From positions 186,001 through 250,000 of the forward strand of contig MU385730.1 in the NCBI GenBank assembly GCA_022497155.1: a DNA stretch of 64,000 nucleotides, read 5' to 3'. Origin of the DNA: Whalleya microplaca. Lineage: Eukaryota; Ascomycota; Sordariomycetes; Xylariales; Xylariaceae. Both the position numbers and the translations under genes were made by a program. The notes beneath the pieces are model-generated. The model saw nothing but the letters and a program-made list of their open reading frames with translations, was not told the DNA's origin and did not search any database. Below are positions 1-10,601 of this stretch, piece by piece; the stretch's first letter is position 1; each line of letters starts with the position of its first letter.

Positions 1-1072
1 TGAGGAAGAGATCACAAGACAGATATGAGATGCATGATATGAACATTCAGCCTGGGACGGGTCGTGTACAGGGGCTAGGTTGATGCCGAGACGGTAATAC
101 AGCAGGGCTGCATAATGACTGCTTGATTTGCTACGCTATTCAGGTGTAGTGTAAAGATCAATAGAATCCCCAAGTGTAACTTTACTTGCGCGCGAGCTTC
201 TCTTAGTATCTGGAAAGGGGTCAGTGAGTCGGATAGACCTGCTTGATATCTTGTTGTACCACCGACTACCTTTATTTTCTGCTAAATGAGAAATGCTAAT
301 CGCGTAGCGCCGTAGGTACCTTTCACCCGCGTGAGCACTATATACTTCACGTCGTCTCGTGACTATGTTAGTTGTTGATCTAAATTGCCTACCATGTTCT
401 CATGGTGTCCCGTATCGTCCCTAAGTTGAACCCTGTTTTCATTTCAACTTTTTATTTATCTCTTCTAATGGATTCATCTGTTTTAATACACTGCTTAGTC
501 GACCCTTCCTCCTGATCTTGGGAAAGCATGTTTCTGAACACCGTTTCACCTCATATAGTTTCGTCTGTAACACCCCGCAACTCAACTCGCTAGCTCAGCG
601 TACGAAGCCTTCGCTCGCGAAAGCTTCATGCTAGGTAGGTAGGGGCACGGGCTATCAAGTAAGCATGTATGTACATACCACAGGTCCGTGATCACCTCAA
701 CCACGCGGGAGCCGCCGGTGCGCAACCAACACCCGGAATGCGAAGGCTAAGCCATTGCTGAACCTTATGTCGCGCTGGAGGTATACAGAGTTCGCCCTCG
801 TGCCACATAGCGTAGTCCCTGGCCCAATCCTCACTGCGATGCTTATCTGCGTTGGGTGAGATGGCGAGGATAGCGCGAAACCATTGTGGCTCTCGCCTCC
901 ATAGCGCGCGCTCGCTCACGCCCAATATCTTAAAATGCTGCCTCTCCCGCTATATATATATCAGCGGTTCCCCAGCCTGTCTCGCCGAGCGTCTCAACCT
1001 TGCTCCTCCTACTCTCGCCTAACCAAGCCTTTCGATACCTACCACGGAAACCAACCAACATACGCTCTCACG
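1..1072. other. Upstream intergenic region
   Basis: No gene is recognised here. The last 120 bases form a pyrimidine-rich leader typical of fungal 5' UTRs, preceded by a TATA-like run at 951–960. A 77-codon minus-strand reading frame at 692–925 has no recognisable features. Confidence 0.5.
951..960 (+). promoter_or_regulatory. TATA-like element of the permease gene
   Basis: A five-fold TA run lies about 120 bases before the chosen permease start. The C/T-rich stretch after it looks like a transcribed leader. This placement argues that the in-frame ATG at 935, which lies before the TATA run, is not the start codon. Confidence 0.4.
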
Positions 1073-2903
1073 ATGGCGGGATACCTCACCAACAGCAACG
1101 CCTCGCTCAAAAAAGTGATCAGCACGCGCCAGTTCGTCATCATGGCCCTGGGCAGCTCGGTCGGCGCCGGGCTGCTGGTGGCCTCGTACCAGGGCCTGGC
1201 GGTGGGCGGGCCGGGCGGTCTGCTGTCAGCCTTCGCGCTGGCGGGGTGCGCCGTCTGGGCGACCATGGGCGCGCTGGCTGAGCTGTCCGCGGCGCTGCCC
1301 GTCAAGGGCTCCTTCTTCGAGTACGCGGTCCACCTGCTCTCGCCGGCGTGGGGGTTCGCCGTGGGGTGGAACTACGTCCTCAACTTCGTGCTCATGGTCA
1401 CCTTCGAGCTCGTCATCGTGCTCCTGTGCGCGCAGTATTGGGACCCTGGGCTGCCCATCTGGTATGTTGTGCCGCCTTGTATCGTGTGTCTCGCCGTTAT
1501 CTATGCGTTTGGGGGGAAGTGGTACGCTGAGTCGGAGAATGTGTTTGGGGTTTTGAAGATGGGCGTGGTTTTGGTCTTTGTGCTCGCGTCCTTGTGTATA
1601 CTTTCGAGGGCTGTACCGTCCGATCACCGTCCGAGCCAGGAACTCGGGTTTAATCTGTGGACTGGGACGAATGGCGATGGGGGCGCATTCAAGAACGGCC
1701 CTACCGGTTTTCTGTATGTCTTCATGTCGGCGGGCATGGCGTACGGAGGGACAGAAATGCTGGGGTTTGCCGCTACTGAATGGTATGTATAGAAGTCCGG
1801 TGCTTTATCTTTCTCCCTAGTGTCCGTTTGTGCTGTAGTGGCTAACCTTGCAATAGTAAGTCGAATATTTCTACTGCCTCCTTAATTCCGGTTTACATTG
1901 GGCTCGAGTCCGATATTCTCACATATTCAGTCGTCTGATTCTAGGTCGCAATACTTACATGTAACAGGCAAACACCCGCATATCATGCCGTGGGCCAGCT
2001 GGCTCGTCCTACTCCGCATCGTATTTATCTATCTCGTCCCGATCTTCATGCTCGGCCTCGTGCTCCAGGTTCCGCTCGACGAGAAAGCAGCAGCGGGAGG
2101 GATCAGTCCCTTTGTGGCGGCATTGGACGCGGCAGGTATCCCGATAGTGCCCTCGATCATAAACGCCCTCATCATGTTGGCCGTCTTCAGCATGGCCAAC
2201 GCCAGCGTGTTCGCCTCGTCGCGGGCGCTTCACGCTGTCTGTATGCGGGACATGGGACCCGCGATCTTCAAAAAAATCAAGTGGGATCGCCCGATATGGG
2301 CACTGGCGGTCGTCTTCGCGGTCTCGTTCCTAACGTTCCTGAAAGCCGCGCCCAACGGTGACGCCATCTTCCAATGGCTTCTAGCACTGTAAGTAGCATG
2401 CGAGATTATTGTTTATATGCACAAGCTTTCTACTTGGACAAGCTCGAGAGTTAAGGGGTCTCCCCGTGGTTCCCCATGGTTCACCTCACCGTCTAGAAAG
2501 AGCCAATGCTAACCAGGGATACTGCAGTGCGGCCAGTGCAAATTACTTTACGTGGATTGCCATCTGCTTGTGCCACATCAGATTCCGCTGGGCAATTCGC
2601 CGTCAGGGCCTGAATCCGGTCGGCCTGGTGGGGTGGCAGGCGCCTCTCGGGATCCCGGGCAGTGTCTTCGCCATCGTCGTGTTCCTGTTTGCGCTCGCGG
2701 CACAGATCACAGCAGGGTTTAAGAGCCCACTGCCGAACCCTCCTCATCCGATCGTGGGCATTCTGGGGACAATTACTTTCTTCACTCTGTGGCTGGGTTA
2801 TAAGGTGTTTAAGCGTGAGTGGAAGATCATGACGCCCCTGGAGGATATCGACCTTGAAGTGAAGCCAGAAGTCAGGGAGACGGAGGCACTGCCATACTTC
2901 TAA
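1073..2903 (+). CDS. Amino-acid permease (APC family, fungal AAT type)
   Basis: Predicted plasma-membrane proton-coupled amino-acid importer of about 509 residues. Exons: 1073–1782, about 1945–2388 and 2528–2903. The first helix carries the family signature ending in GSSVGAGLLV, followed by GGPGG, ELSAALPVKGSF and the WGFAVGWNY block, all hallmarks of the yeast-type amino-acid transporter family. The 2528 acceptor restores the conserved block ANYFTWIAICLCHIRFR. The C-terminus ends in an acidic tail with DIDLEV. The N-terminal cytosolic tail is short, with the first helix about 20 residues from the start. The first exon join is uncertain: the TCTAG acceptor at 1944 keeps the frame but adds about ten residues where relatives read Cys-Lys before a Pro-containing loop. 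Substrate (GABA, dicarboxylic or other amino acid) cannot be read from sequence. Confidence 0.85.
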
Positions 2904-3474
2904 GGTGCATGAGTTTTGTATACTTGCCTACTAAAAGGAGTTGAGCAAGGTTGAATTTCTGATGATACCTGCAATAGTAATTGTTTAACAACGAAGAATG
3001 AATCATAACGGCAAGATAGAGTTTGAGCTGTGTTGAGAAACGAGCTATATGATGTATATATATTTAAGCAAGGAAATACTAGTAACTAATGTGCTTTGCA
3101 TAGTGTCCATGTTATAATTATATAATACTGACTCTTGACAACAGTTATATATACATATATACATATATATGATTTTATATTTCGAATGAATGAAGTTATC
3201 CATGATTTATATATTAAAGAGTTAAATAAGAATATAAGAATATTTCATATATGAAAGGAACTCATTCTTACCTCATGCCCTACATACAGTTTATAATATA
3301 TACAAGGCAGTACAAGGCAGTACATGTCAGACCCTGGCATGCTAGCCGCCTACGGAGTACAGATACAGATAGGGCTAATCGATAAGAAGCGGCGCCTAAC
3401 TATCCCTAGCCTAGTGCCACCTGCCTCCAAGGTACTCAGGTACCGTCCAAAAAGCAAACGATCTCCTCATCATC
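2904..3474. other. AT-rich spacer between permease and coiled-coil gene
   Basis: Very AT-rich, especially 3040–3300 with alternating TA runs near 3145–3175. It should hold the permease 3' end and the promoter of the next gene. No reading frame is convincing. Confidence 0.5.
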
Positions 3475-4709
3475 ATGAACTATCCAAGTCAACAACAGCC
3501 ACCTCCCGCCCAGGACACCTCCCAACAGACCACCATAACCCGCGAACCACGCCCGCCTTTCCCGCAGCGACCACAGAATCCCCAGCAAGACTACTGGACG
3601 GTTAGCAGCTCCTCCGCCATGCAAGGCAACGGAGCTGGTCCTGGCCCCGGCGCGATGGCAGTCGGTCCCACGCCCGCCGGCCACCAGGCCGAGCTGAACA
3701 TCATCTACGGCATGGTTGAGGAGCTGTCGCGCCAGCTGTCCGACAACCGACGCGTGACCGAGGAGATTGTGTCGGGGCTGGGCAGGGTGCGGAATCGTGC
3801 ACGCGAGAGGGGCCTGGCCAACGACGAGGTGCTGGGGGAGGCTGCTGATGCAATATTTGGTACGTTACGTTCTCTCCTTCTTCTCCTTCTTCTCCTTCTT
3901 CTCCTTCTTCTCCTTCTTCTCCTTCTTCTCCTTCTTCTCCTTCTTCCTCTTCCTCTTCTTCTTTTTGTCTCTGTTGAATCAAACATAACTAATTATACAT
4001 AAAACATATAGCACAAGAACCCAACCTCGAAGCCCTCATATCCGTCCTCACCGAGTCCCTCGACCGCGCCAAGCTCTCCCGCGACGCCAACTTCTCCCTC
4101 CTCACCAACTACGCCCGCGTCCTCTCCACCATCCTCTCGCAGTTCCACGGCTACAAGCAGAAGCACATCGCCGACGTGTCCGCCTGGCACCGCTCCTACC
4201 GCGCCCAGCTGGCCGAGGCGCGCGCCGAGAACTCTCGCCTGCGCGAGCAGATCTGGGACATGCAGGACCACGCCGGCCGCGCGAACCAGATGCTGCGCGA
4301 GTTCCGCAAGAAGTACGACGAGGACCGCGAGCGCTGGGAGAAGCGCGTCGACGACCGCGCCAAGCGCCAGGAGATCCGCTTCTGGAAGCGCCTCGCCATG
4401 CCCGAGGTCGCCGACGCCGAGGAGGGCTACTGGAGCGACGACGACGACCTCATAGACCCCGCCGAGAAGGAGCGCCTCAAGGAGGTCGAGCGCAAGGTCG
4501 CCGAGCAGGCCCTTGCCGGCATGGGCAGTGGCCAGGGCGAAGATTCCGAGGGCGAGGGAAGCGAGCCCCACTCCGGCGCCATGGGTATGGGTATGATGGG
4601 CGGCGTGGCTATGGAGCGTGATAGAGATGCGGGCATTATGCCGGCGCCGCCGCCGCCGAGACCGTCTAGCGCAGGGAGTACGGGAAGTACGGGGGCGCAG
4701 ACGGGGTAG
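3475..4709 (+). CDS. Conserved coiled-coil protein of unknown function
   Basis: Two exons, 3475–3859 and 4012–4709, encode about 360 residues. The N-terminal 75 residues are Pro/Gln-rich and disordered. A helical region (about 80–170) contains ELSRQLSDNRRVTEEI and ends in an invariant-looking run of short helices. Residues about 170–270 form a charged coiled coil, followed by an acidic stretch with WSDDDDLIDP and a Gly/Met/Pro/Ser-rich tail. No signal peptide or membrane helix is seen. I do not recognise the family. The heptad pattern suggests a structural or scaffolding protein. Strong G/C bias at third codon positions in exon 2 supports it as a real, well expressed gene. The antisense strand also stays open because of that codon bias and is not coding. 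Confidence 0.8.
3874..3945 (+). repeat. Intronic 9-nt minisatellite, eight perfect copies of CTCCTTCTT
   Basis: Eight exact tandem copies lie inside the only intron (3860–4011) of the coiled-coil gene, followed by a looser C/T run to about 3965. The array sits 45 bases before the 3' splice site and makes a very long polypyrimidine tract. Confidence 0.95.
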
Positions 4710-4775
4710 TAGGAGGGAATGAATGATGTGCTCCTGGCACCTAGTATGCATGGTCCGGTATTGATGGCTAATTAC

Positions 4776-4781
4776 AATAAA
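4776..4781 (+). terminator. AATAAA polyadenylation-type signal of the coiled-coil gene
   Basis: A canonical AATAAA hexamer lies 67 bases after the stop codon at 4709, where a fungal 3' end would be expected. Confidence 0.5.
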
Positions 4782-6409
4782 TGATACCCCGTTACGATGG
4801 TTTCAGCTGAGCTAGAAGCGAGTGACTAGCTATATCCATGAGCACGATGTTTCGTATAGGAGGCAACCCAAGAGCCGTTATTTGCTCGCAATTGGTCTTG
4901 AGGAATAGTAACAATGCTCCAGTAAGGTGAGCAGGCTACCCTAGCTATTGAATGAATCCATGGTCTTATATGTGAGGGCACGGCTACGGCACTCGCTGCT
5001 TAGTGCCTCAACTTGGATTTGATACGTCTAGTTATCTTGAGACAGGCGATAGAATTAGATTGTGCTGGAGAACTACTAGACTTTGTCTACGTATCTGAGG
5101 CCGTTGGCAGAAAGCCAACTTATAGACGAAAATGAATTCTCCTCTTGGCCTAGACTGTGCTGGGGGTTAACTATATAGGCTAATAAGAAATGTAACTTTG
5201 AGCTTGGGGTGGTAAGTGATCAGGAAACTCCATATAAGAGTCCTTGGAATCTTTAACCTCAGAAGTAGGGGCTTTCCTTGCCAATTTACTTTGGAAGCTC
5301 ATCTGTTCATCGTCGCGTGGAAAGGGGTTTACGTCTTTTAATTTTGTCTCTCCTCCGCCTAGGCCCTTCTGCTTCGTTCGTGTTACGTTCCGTCTAGTTA
5401 TGTTAAATACTTTGTTTCTAATGAAAGCATGAGTAGTAAATCAATGTAATCATGGGTGGGAAAATTAAACATCTTACAATGTCGTTCTAATAACCTCATA
5501 TCTGGTGCCGGAATGGCTCAATGACTAGATATTCCATGTATATATAAGCTTGCTCGAGCCGCCATTTAACTCACTCAGTCTAGACACCTAACATCATCAC
5601 TAGAACTCTATATAGGCATTAGTAATGCTACTAGACAACTTGTTGGTAATCCGGTCCGCATATATAGTAAACAGTGAAGTCTCACCCTCGAGAATTGCCA
5701 AGCTTGTCCCGAACCGCACTCAGCATTACAGACTCAATGGGGGGACTCGACTAATAACTGTACCACGAGATATTCTCTTCTTTCAATACACCATGTTATT
5801 TTAGGTCAAGCTGCTCTCAATATTGTTAGGGGATCGAGGTCTATCGGGTAGTTACAGCTAAGATGACCTAGTGTGGAATGCAAACTTTGCGTTGTTAAAG
5901 ACCTGTCCAATAGATATCTTGCACTAAGCGGGACGAATTAAGAAGCCCCTATTTCAACTCCGCCGATATTTTGACTGAACAGCAGTCTAACCTCCAGAAG
6001 GGGTTCTCCCTTTTCTCTATCCTATGAGCTCATCACAGCCTCTTTCGAATAGGCTTAAATGATAGACTTTAAACATACTTGTAAGAAGCTGGTTATCTAG
6101 AAGATCCATGAGATATCCAGCATTCCAAGATGATTGAAAGGAGAGTAGTAACGAAGGAAGCTGTTGAACCAATAGCGAGTGTGGGGTTATCCTGTTGGTG
6201 GTCAGACGAGGTCCAACACCAATGACAACTCTGTGGGGGACGTATCACATGGGATGCCATAGTTGATGACAAGGGTGCAACCTAGTAGCGTACCATTCGG
6301 CGAGACTAGAGCCAACATATATTTCCTTGGCTTATCAGGTCAAGTCTACCGAACAGGCAGCGTAATCTGCACTCATCAACTCCATGAAAGGCGATCAGTA
6401 AACATCTCT
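4782..6409. other. Intergenic region, no gene recognised
   Basis: About 1.6 kb of AT-rich sequence with stop codons in all frames. The only open stretch, 62 codons at 5244–5432, has no recognisable motif. Nothing repeated or structured stands out. Confidence 0.55.
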
Positions 6410-7168
6410 ATGGCGCAAAACATGTACGATGACCCGGCCTTCCTGGCACGGTTCTGGGACCTGAAGAAGTCCTTGGGCCACAAACCCGGCGGCGTTCCCG
6501 ATATGCACACTTTGGCATCGCTTCTGCCTCCCATAACCAACACTCGTATTCTCGATCTCGGCTGCGGGGAGGGCTGGTTCGGCCGCTGGGCACTCGCTCG
6601 GGGTGCGTCGTCGGTGCACGGCGTGGACCGTTCGCAGGCGCTGGTATCTCGGGCCCAGGAGGAAATCGTGGACGACGGGCGAGCGACGTTCTCCGTGGCA
6701 GACCTGAATTACCCTGCTGATACTCTCGGTACCGGGGGCGAATATGATCTGGTGTTTAGCTCGCTTGCGATCCACTACATGACAGACCTCCCTGCGCTGT
6801 TTCGGGAGGTCCATAAGGTGCTCAAGCCCGGGGGATCATTCTTCTTCTCAGTTGAACATCCGATGCGAACGGCCCCCCATAAGTCGGAGCTTATGACCGA
6901 TGCTTCGGGGGAGAAGTACTGGCCGGTGGCAAAGTATATGGAGGAGGGAGAGAGGGTGACGAACTGGCTGGCCGAGGGTGTGATCAAGCAGCATCGTACA
7001 CTTGGGACTTATATAAGCGAGGTATTAAACGCAGGGCTCGAGATTGTGTCATTCAGGGAATGGGCCCATAGGGACAGCACAGGTCATTTCAGGAATGAGA
7101 AGTGGTTCATCCCCGAGAACGTTATGCCGGCGTTCATGATGATTGGTGCTCGTCGAAAAGATGATTGA
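6410..7168 (+). CDS. Class I SAM-dependent methyltransferase
   Basis: Single-exon protein of 252 residues. The start at 6410 is the first ATG giving a normal family N-terminus; the frame stays open upstream but lacks a better ATG. Motif I for S-adenosylmethionine binding reads ILDLGCGEGWFGRW (about residues 46–59), followed by the acidic end of strand 2 in GVDRSQ, motif II-like EYDLVFSSLAIHY and motif III LKPGGSFFFSVEHP. This is the Methyltransf_11/25 pattern of small-molecule methyltransferases, probably cytosolic. The C-terminal half contains the REWAHR and ENVMPAFMMIGARRK blocks usual for fungal members. The acceptor cannot be told from sequence. It stands alone, with over 1 kb of non-coding DNA on each side. 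Confidence 0.9.
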   Translation: MAQNMYDDPAFLARFWDLKKSLGHKPGGVPDMHTLASLLPPITNTRILDLGCGEGWFGRWALARGASSVHGVDRSQALVSRAQEEIVDDGRATFSVADLNYPADTLGTGGEYDLVFSSLAIHYMTDLPALFREVHKVLKPGGSFFFSVEHPMRTAPHKSELMTDASGEKYWPVAKYMEEGERVTNWLAEGVIKQHRTLGTYISEVLNAGLEIVSFREWAHRDSTGHFRNEKWFIPENVMPAFMMIGARRKDD

Positions 7169-8192
7169 GACCTTTTCAGATCAAGGAAACCAACTTGACT
7201 TACATTATATCCCCTGGCCGGGCTCTGTCGTAACTAGACCCAACTTAAGTGGATACTGTATAGGGGTTGAGGCAGTATCTGGCTCTGTGCAAGTATAGGC
7301 TACAAAGGGACTATGAGGCAACCTGTCCAGTATCCCTAGGAGTTGTGGATTTAGAGGTCGACGTTTTGGATCTCTAATGTGAAATCTCTCTAAGACTAAC
7401 ATAGGCGGTAGCATTGCTAGAGTTTCTAGTAGTTAGTGTCAACTTCAGTCCTTGAGTTAATGCCTAAATATCGACGATCTCACGACTTTGTGTTTACTGT
7501 TTAATTTTTCCAGCTGTATATTACAACTAATGCTTGCACCATGATTTGAGTCTAGCTACAGAGTTAATATCATGATTCTAGAAGGTCTGTTTCCTAGATA
7601 CTGTTAGTGATGCCTTGTTACTTTTGGCTTAAGAAACTGATCGGAGCACAACCGTCGTTTGCACACCACGACACTCTCCCCAGACTTCCGTTTTTCTTTC
7701 TATAAAAAATGAAAGGCTATATAAAATACTGGAATCAGGTGCATGTTAAAACAAACCGTCTATTGGCGAAGTTTGTCTGTTTATCTAACGTCGTCTCAGA
7801 TCTCGCTCTTCAGTCGACGTATGAGCGATGATGTCGTGCCTGCTCGAAATAGATCCTTTGTCCATTGTAAAGTTAATAGGTAGCCAGGTACATAGAAAAT
7901 AAAATTAAAATCTCCAGATCTCGTCGTCTCAGAGCACATCTTTTCAGGGCGCATCTGCTCAGGTCACATCTTCTCAAGGCGCATCCTCTGGAGTACATAA
8001 TCGTCTGGCCTATTTATTGAACCTCGCTTCATGCCCATTCGCTAGGAATTATATTCTTGCTTCCTGACCTTTCTGGGTTCCCGCCTGTTTTGCCATCTTT
8101 GTTGCTGTCCACCCGTACCTGATGAAGCAGCCCTCTTTATCCTACTTGTGACCCGGCTTGATTCAGTACCCCGAGATATCATACGAGCGAAT
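7169..8192. other. Intergenic region, no gene recognised
   Basis: About 1 kb without a supported gene. A short set of near-repeats sharing a CACATCTTYTCA-like core lies around 7930–7990, just upstream of the next gene, and may belong to its promoter or leader. Nothing else stands out. Confidence 0.45.
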
Positions 8193-10601
8193 ATGGCCCA
8201 GACGGTTTTCAATGACAACGACCTTCTTGAGGCCAAACAGGCGATAATGCCACTCCCATCTCTCCAAGATGAGTTTCGTTTCTTCGAATTCCCTCACAAC
8301 GAGCCCAGGATCCTCGACAAGGTAATCCAACAGTTCAGAACGATCTACGCAGGCGACATCTTCGAAAACTGGGAGACCTTGGTAGAGATACTGAAACGCC
8401 ATGCGGCAGCCATACAGAGAAGATGGAGTAAGTACACGCATTCCAAGCGACGTGCTTATCTCCAAACAGTATGGAGAGCTATTCCCAGGACACACCGACC
8501 AGAAGACGAATCTCGGATTCAAATGGCGAATGGTAAACTGACCAAAGTCTCCCCTGAGGCCTATTTATGGCCCCAACTGAATTTAGAAGACTTGTCACAA
8601 CCGGAGCCCCTTCTCCTTATGTTATGGTCAAGGGCCAAAAATGACCCTAGCTACTTCGCGGATTCAGACTACACGCCTTGCAAGTATGCCAAAGCAATGG
8701 GAATCATACCGTCGCCATATCAAGAGCTTGAGGAACAGAAACCTGGGCATAATAGAATGTTCCGTGGTGTACACTCCCCGGCTGGATATGGCTTTCCGTT
8801 ACGGCATGAGAACAAGACATACGGCCAAATCTACAATTGTAGTAGTGCCTTATTACTTCTTCACGTTCAACTAAGAATATATCAGTTCTTAGTCGCTGTG
8901 TGCAAGCAGATTTTACAAGACAAACCAGGAGAAGAGCTGACGGGACAGCATATCCCCATACAGCCGCACCCCCCTCTAGCCGTTCTCAACAGTGGCGAGA
9001 TGACATCACTGGAGGCAGCGGCTTTCCAAGCCCCGTACCGCACTCCAATAGATATAGATACCGAGAGGATGGTACAGATGCTCTTTGCCAAGTTGCATGC
9101 CGCAGAAGACCACCTGTACGCTATGCGAGAAGACCCAGGATACTTCGCAACCGTGTTATCGGATTGGAAGGAGCACGGCCTTGATCAAGCTCCAAAAGAG
9201 GTCGGGGAGACGACGACGACAACATGGGATCTAGGCCAGCGTCTTATCGGGCACTGCGTTGGCACCGCCCTTTATGCGGTGGAAATGTGGCGTGAACTCC
9301 ATCAAAGAACTGTCCACCTGAAAATGAGACTTGAGGAGGAGTGCCACTCCACCCATGAAGAACTACATGATGATCTTGCTGATAAGTTCAAGAGGTTGAT
9401 GAAGTTGCTAATTACTTTGGAGCAAGCCCACAATACGTATCTCTACACGGCCTTCGTGTCTTCACGCCCGATGCGGCCATACATAGGAGTTGATGGTAAC
9501 CCTCTGACTAAACTTAAAGAGAATCCATTCGCTCAAGAGCTGTATCATTCGTTTCAGTTGATCACAGAACCCGACTACCCTTTGAGTACGATATACCCCA
9601 AATTCCTTGACCGGATAGACCAGTTGCGCAAGAGAGATCGTTCGGCAGCTGAGCTTGTGACCGATCATGTCTCCGAGATGGTGTCTGATTTTTCTGTGAT
9701 CGTCGAGTGCCGACGACAAATTGCGCTCTTCCAACCATGGCCGTATTCCTTTACGGAGGAGTTGCAAAATCATTTTGTCGCCACCAAAGACCTAAAGTGG
9801 GACATTGACGATTGGGAGAATTGCCCTAAGCATGTATTCATGTTAAACATGGATTCAGATATGACTGCTCTCGCATTCCCCATCGAGAAGTTCTACTATC
9901 CCGCAGGAAAGAGGCGAGGGAAGGAAACGGTTGAAGCTATGAGGCAAGCCGAGGCAAACTTAGAGGCCTTCTGGAAGAGCTACTTGGCCAAAGTGGAGGA
10001 GCGTCATTGTCTCACAGACTATCAGTACCATCTCAAGAAACCACTTGACAGAACCCGCCCATGGCATGAATCCGAGATGGCGCTACCTAAGCCGCCAAAA
10101 CCCAAGACCGATGGTGTCGTCGCTTTGGTGAACACTTTTCCTGTTCTCAGCATTGACGATCGCCCCCGTCGCTTGCTTCCTACACCCGTCGTGCAGAAGA
10201 CGAAGACCAGGGGCCAGCCGACTACTGACATTGAACGTGCTGATTCTTCCAACGGCATGGACGATGAAACCACCCACGAGGGCCGCATCAAAGTAGATGA
10301 CAGAGCTGCCGACACTTTCGGTACTCTGTTTTATAACCCCAATTCCTCCAGAAATCCTAGTGAGGTTGACTGGACTGATTTTATTCATGCGATGACATCG
10401 ATTGGTTTCACGGCCAAGAATCTGCAAGGGTCCGCCTGGCAGTTTGTCCCGACGGACAAGCTCCAGGACCACGTGTGTGAGTCAATACACGTCCATAGGC
10501 CTCACCCGTCGCCGAAGATTCCCTACCTGATTGCGAGAGCAATCGGTCGTCGTATGAATCGCAAGTGGGGATGGTCTATCGAGACCTTTGAGCGGAAGTG
10601 A
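8193..10601 (+). CDS. Large fungal protein of unknown function with HicA-like C-terminal module
   Basis: Uninterrupted 802-residue reading frame. The start at 8193 has an A at -3; the frame stays open further upstream but without an earlier ATG. Most of the protein is alpha-helical and soluble with no signal peptide or membrane span, and I cannot assign residues 1–700. A disordered linker (about 630–715) rich in Pro, Lys and Thr precedes a compact C-terminal module (about 730–802). That module has the order helix, IGF, GSAWQF, HVHRPHP, ARAIGRRM and WGW. The GF…GS…H.PHP order resembles the dsRBD-like fold of the HicA family; similar tails occur on many large fungal proteins of unknown role. 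The histidine that follows GS in HicA ribonucleases is Ala here, so a binding rather than cleaving role is likelier (inference). Confidence 0.8.
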   Translation: MAQTVFNDNDLLEAKQAIMPLPSLQDEFRFFEFPHNEPRILDKVIQQFRTIYAGDIFENWETLVEILKRHAAAIQRRWSKYTHSKRRAYLQTVWRAIPRTHRPEDESRIQMANGKLTKVSPEAYLWPQLNLEDLSQPEPLLLMLWSRAKNDPSYFADSDYTPCKYAKAMGIIPSPYQELEEQKPGHNRMFRGVHSPAGYGFPLRHENKTYGQIYNCSSALLLLHVQLRIYQFLVAVCKQILQDKPGEELTGQHIPIQPHPPLAVLNSGEMTSLEAAAFQAPYRTPIDIDTERMVQMLFAKLHAAEDHLYAMREDPGYFATVLSDWKEHGLDQAPKEVGETTTTTWDLGQRLIGHCVGTALYAVEMWRELHQRTVHLKMRLEEECHSTHEELHDDLADKFKRLMKLLITLEQAHNTYLYTAFVSSRPMRPYIGVDGNPLTKLKENPFAQELYHSFQLITEPDYPLSTIYPKFLDRIDQLRKRDRSAAELVTDHVSEMVSDFSVIVECRRQIALFQPWPYSFTEELQNHFVATKDLKWDIDDWENCPKHVFMLNMDSDMTALAFPIEKFYYPAGKRRGKETVEAMRQAEANLEAFWKSYLAKVEERHCLTDYQYHLKKPLDRTRPWHESEMALPKPPKPKTDGVVALVNTFPVLSIDDRPRRLLPTPVVQKTKTRGQPTTDIERADSSNGMDDETTHEGRIKVDDRAADTFGTLFYNPNSSRNPSEVDWTDFIHAMTSIGFTAKNLQGSAWQFVPTDKLQDHVCESIHVHRPHPSPKIPYLIARAIGRRMNRKWGWSIETFERK

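Noticed and set aside
692..925. 77-codon minus-strand reading frame near the left end
   Set aside because: No motif, no homology pattern that I recognise, and it lies in the promoter region of the permease.
3701..3986. Long minus-strand frames coding poly-Glu/Gly or poly-Arg
   Set aside because: They are produced by the 9-nt intronic minisatellite read in reverse.
3993..4751. 252-codon minus-strand frame opposite the coiled-coil gene
   Set aside because: Antisense shadow created by the strong third-position G/C bias; the plus strand has a proper intron join and coherent coiled coil.
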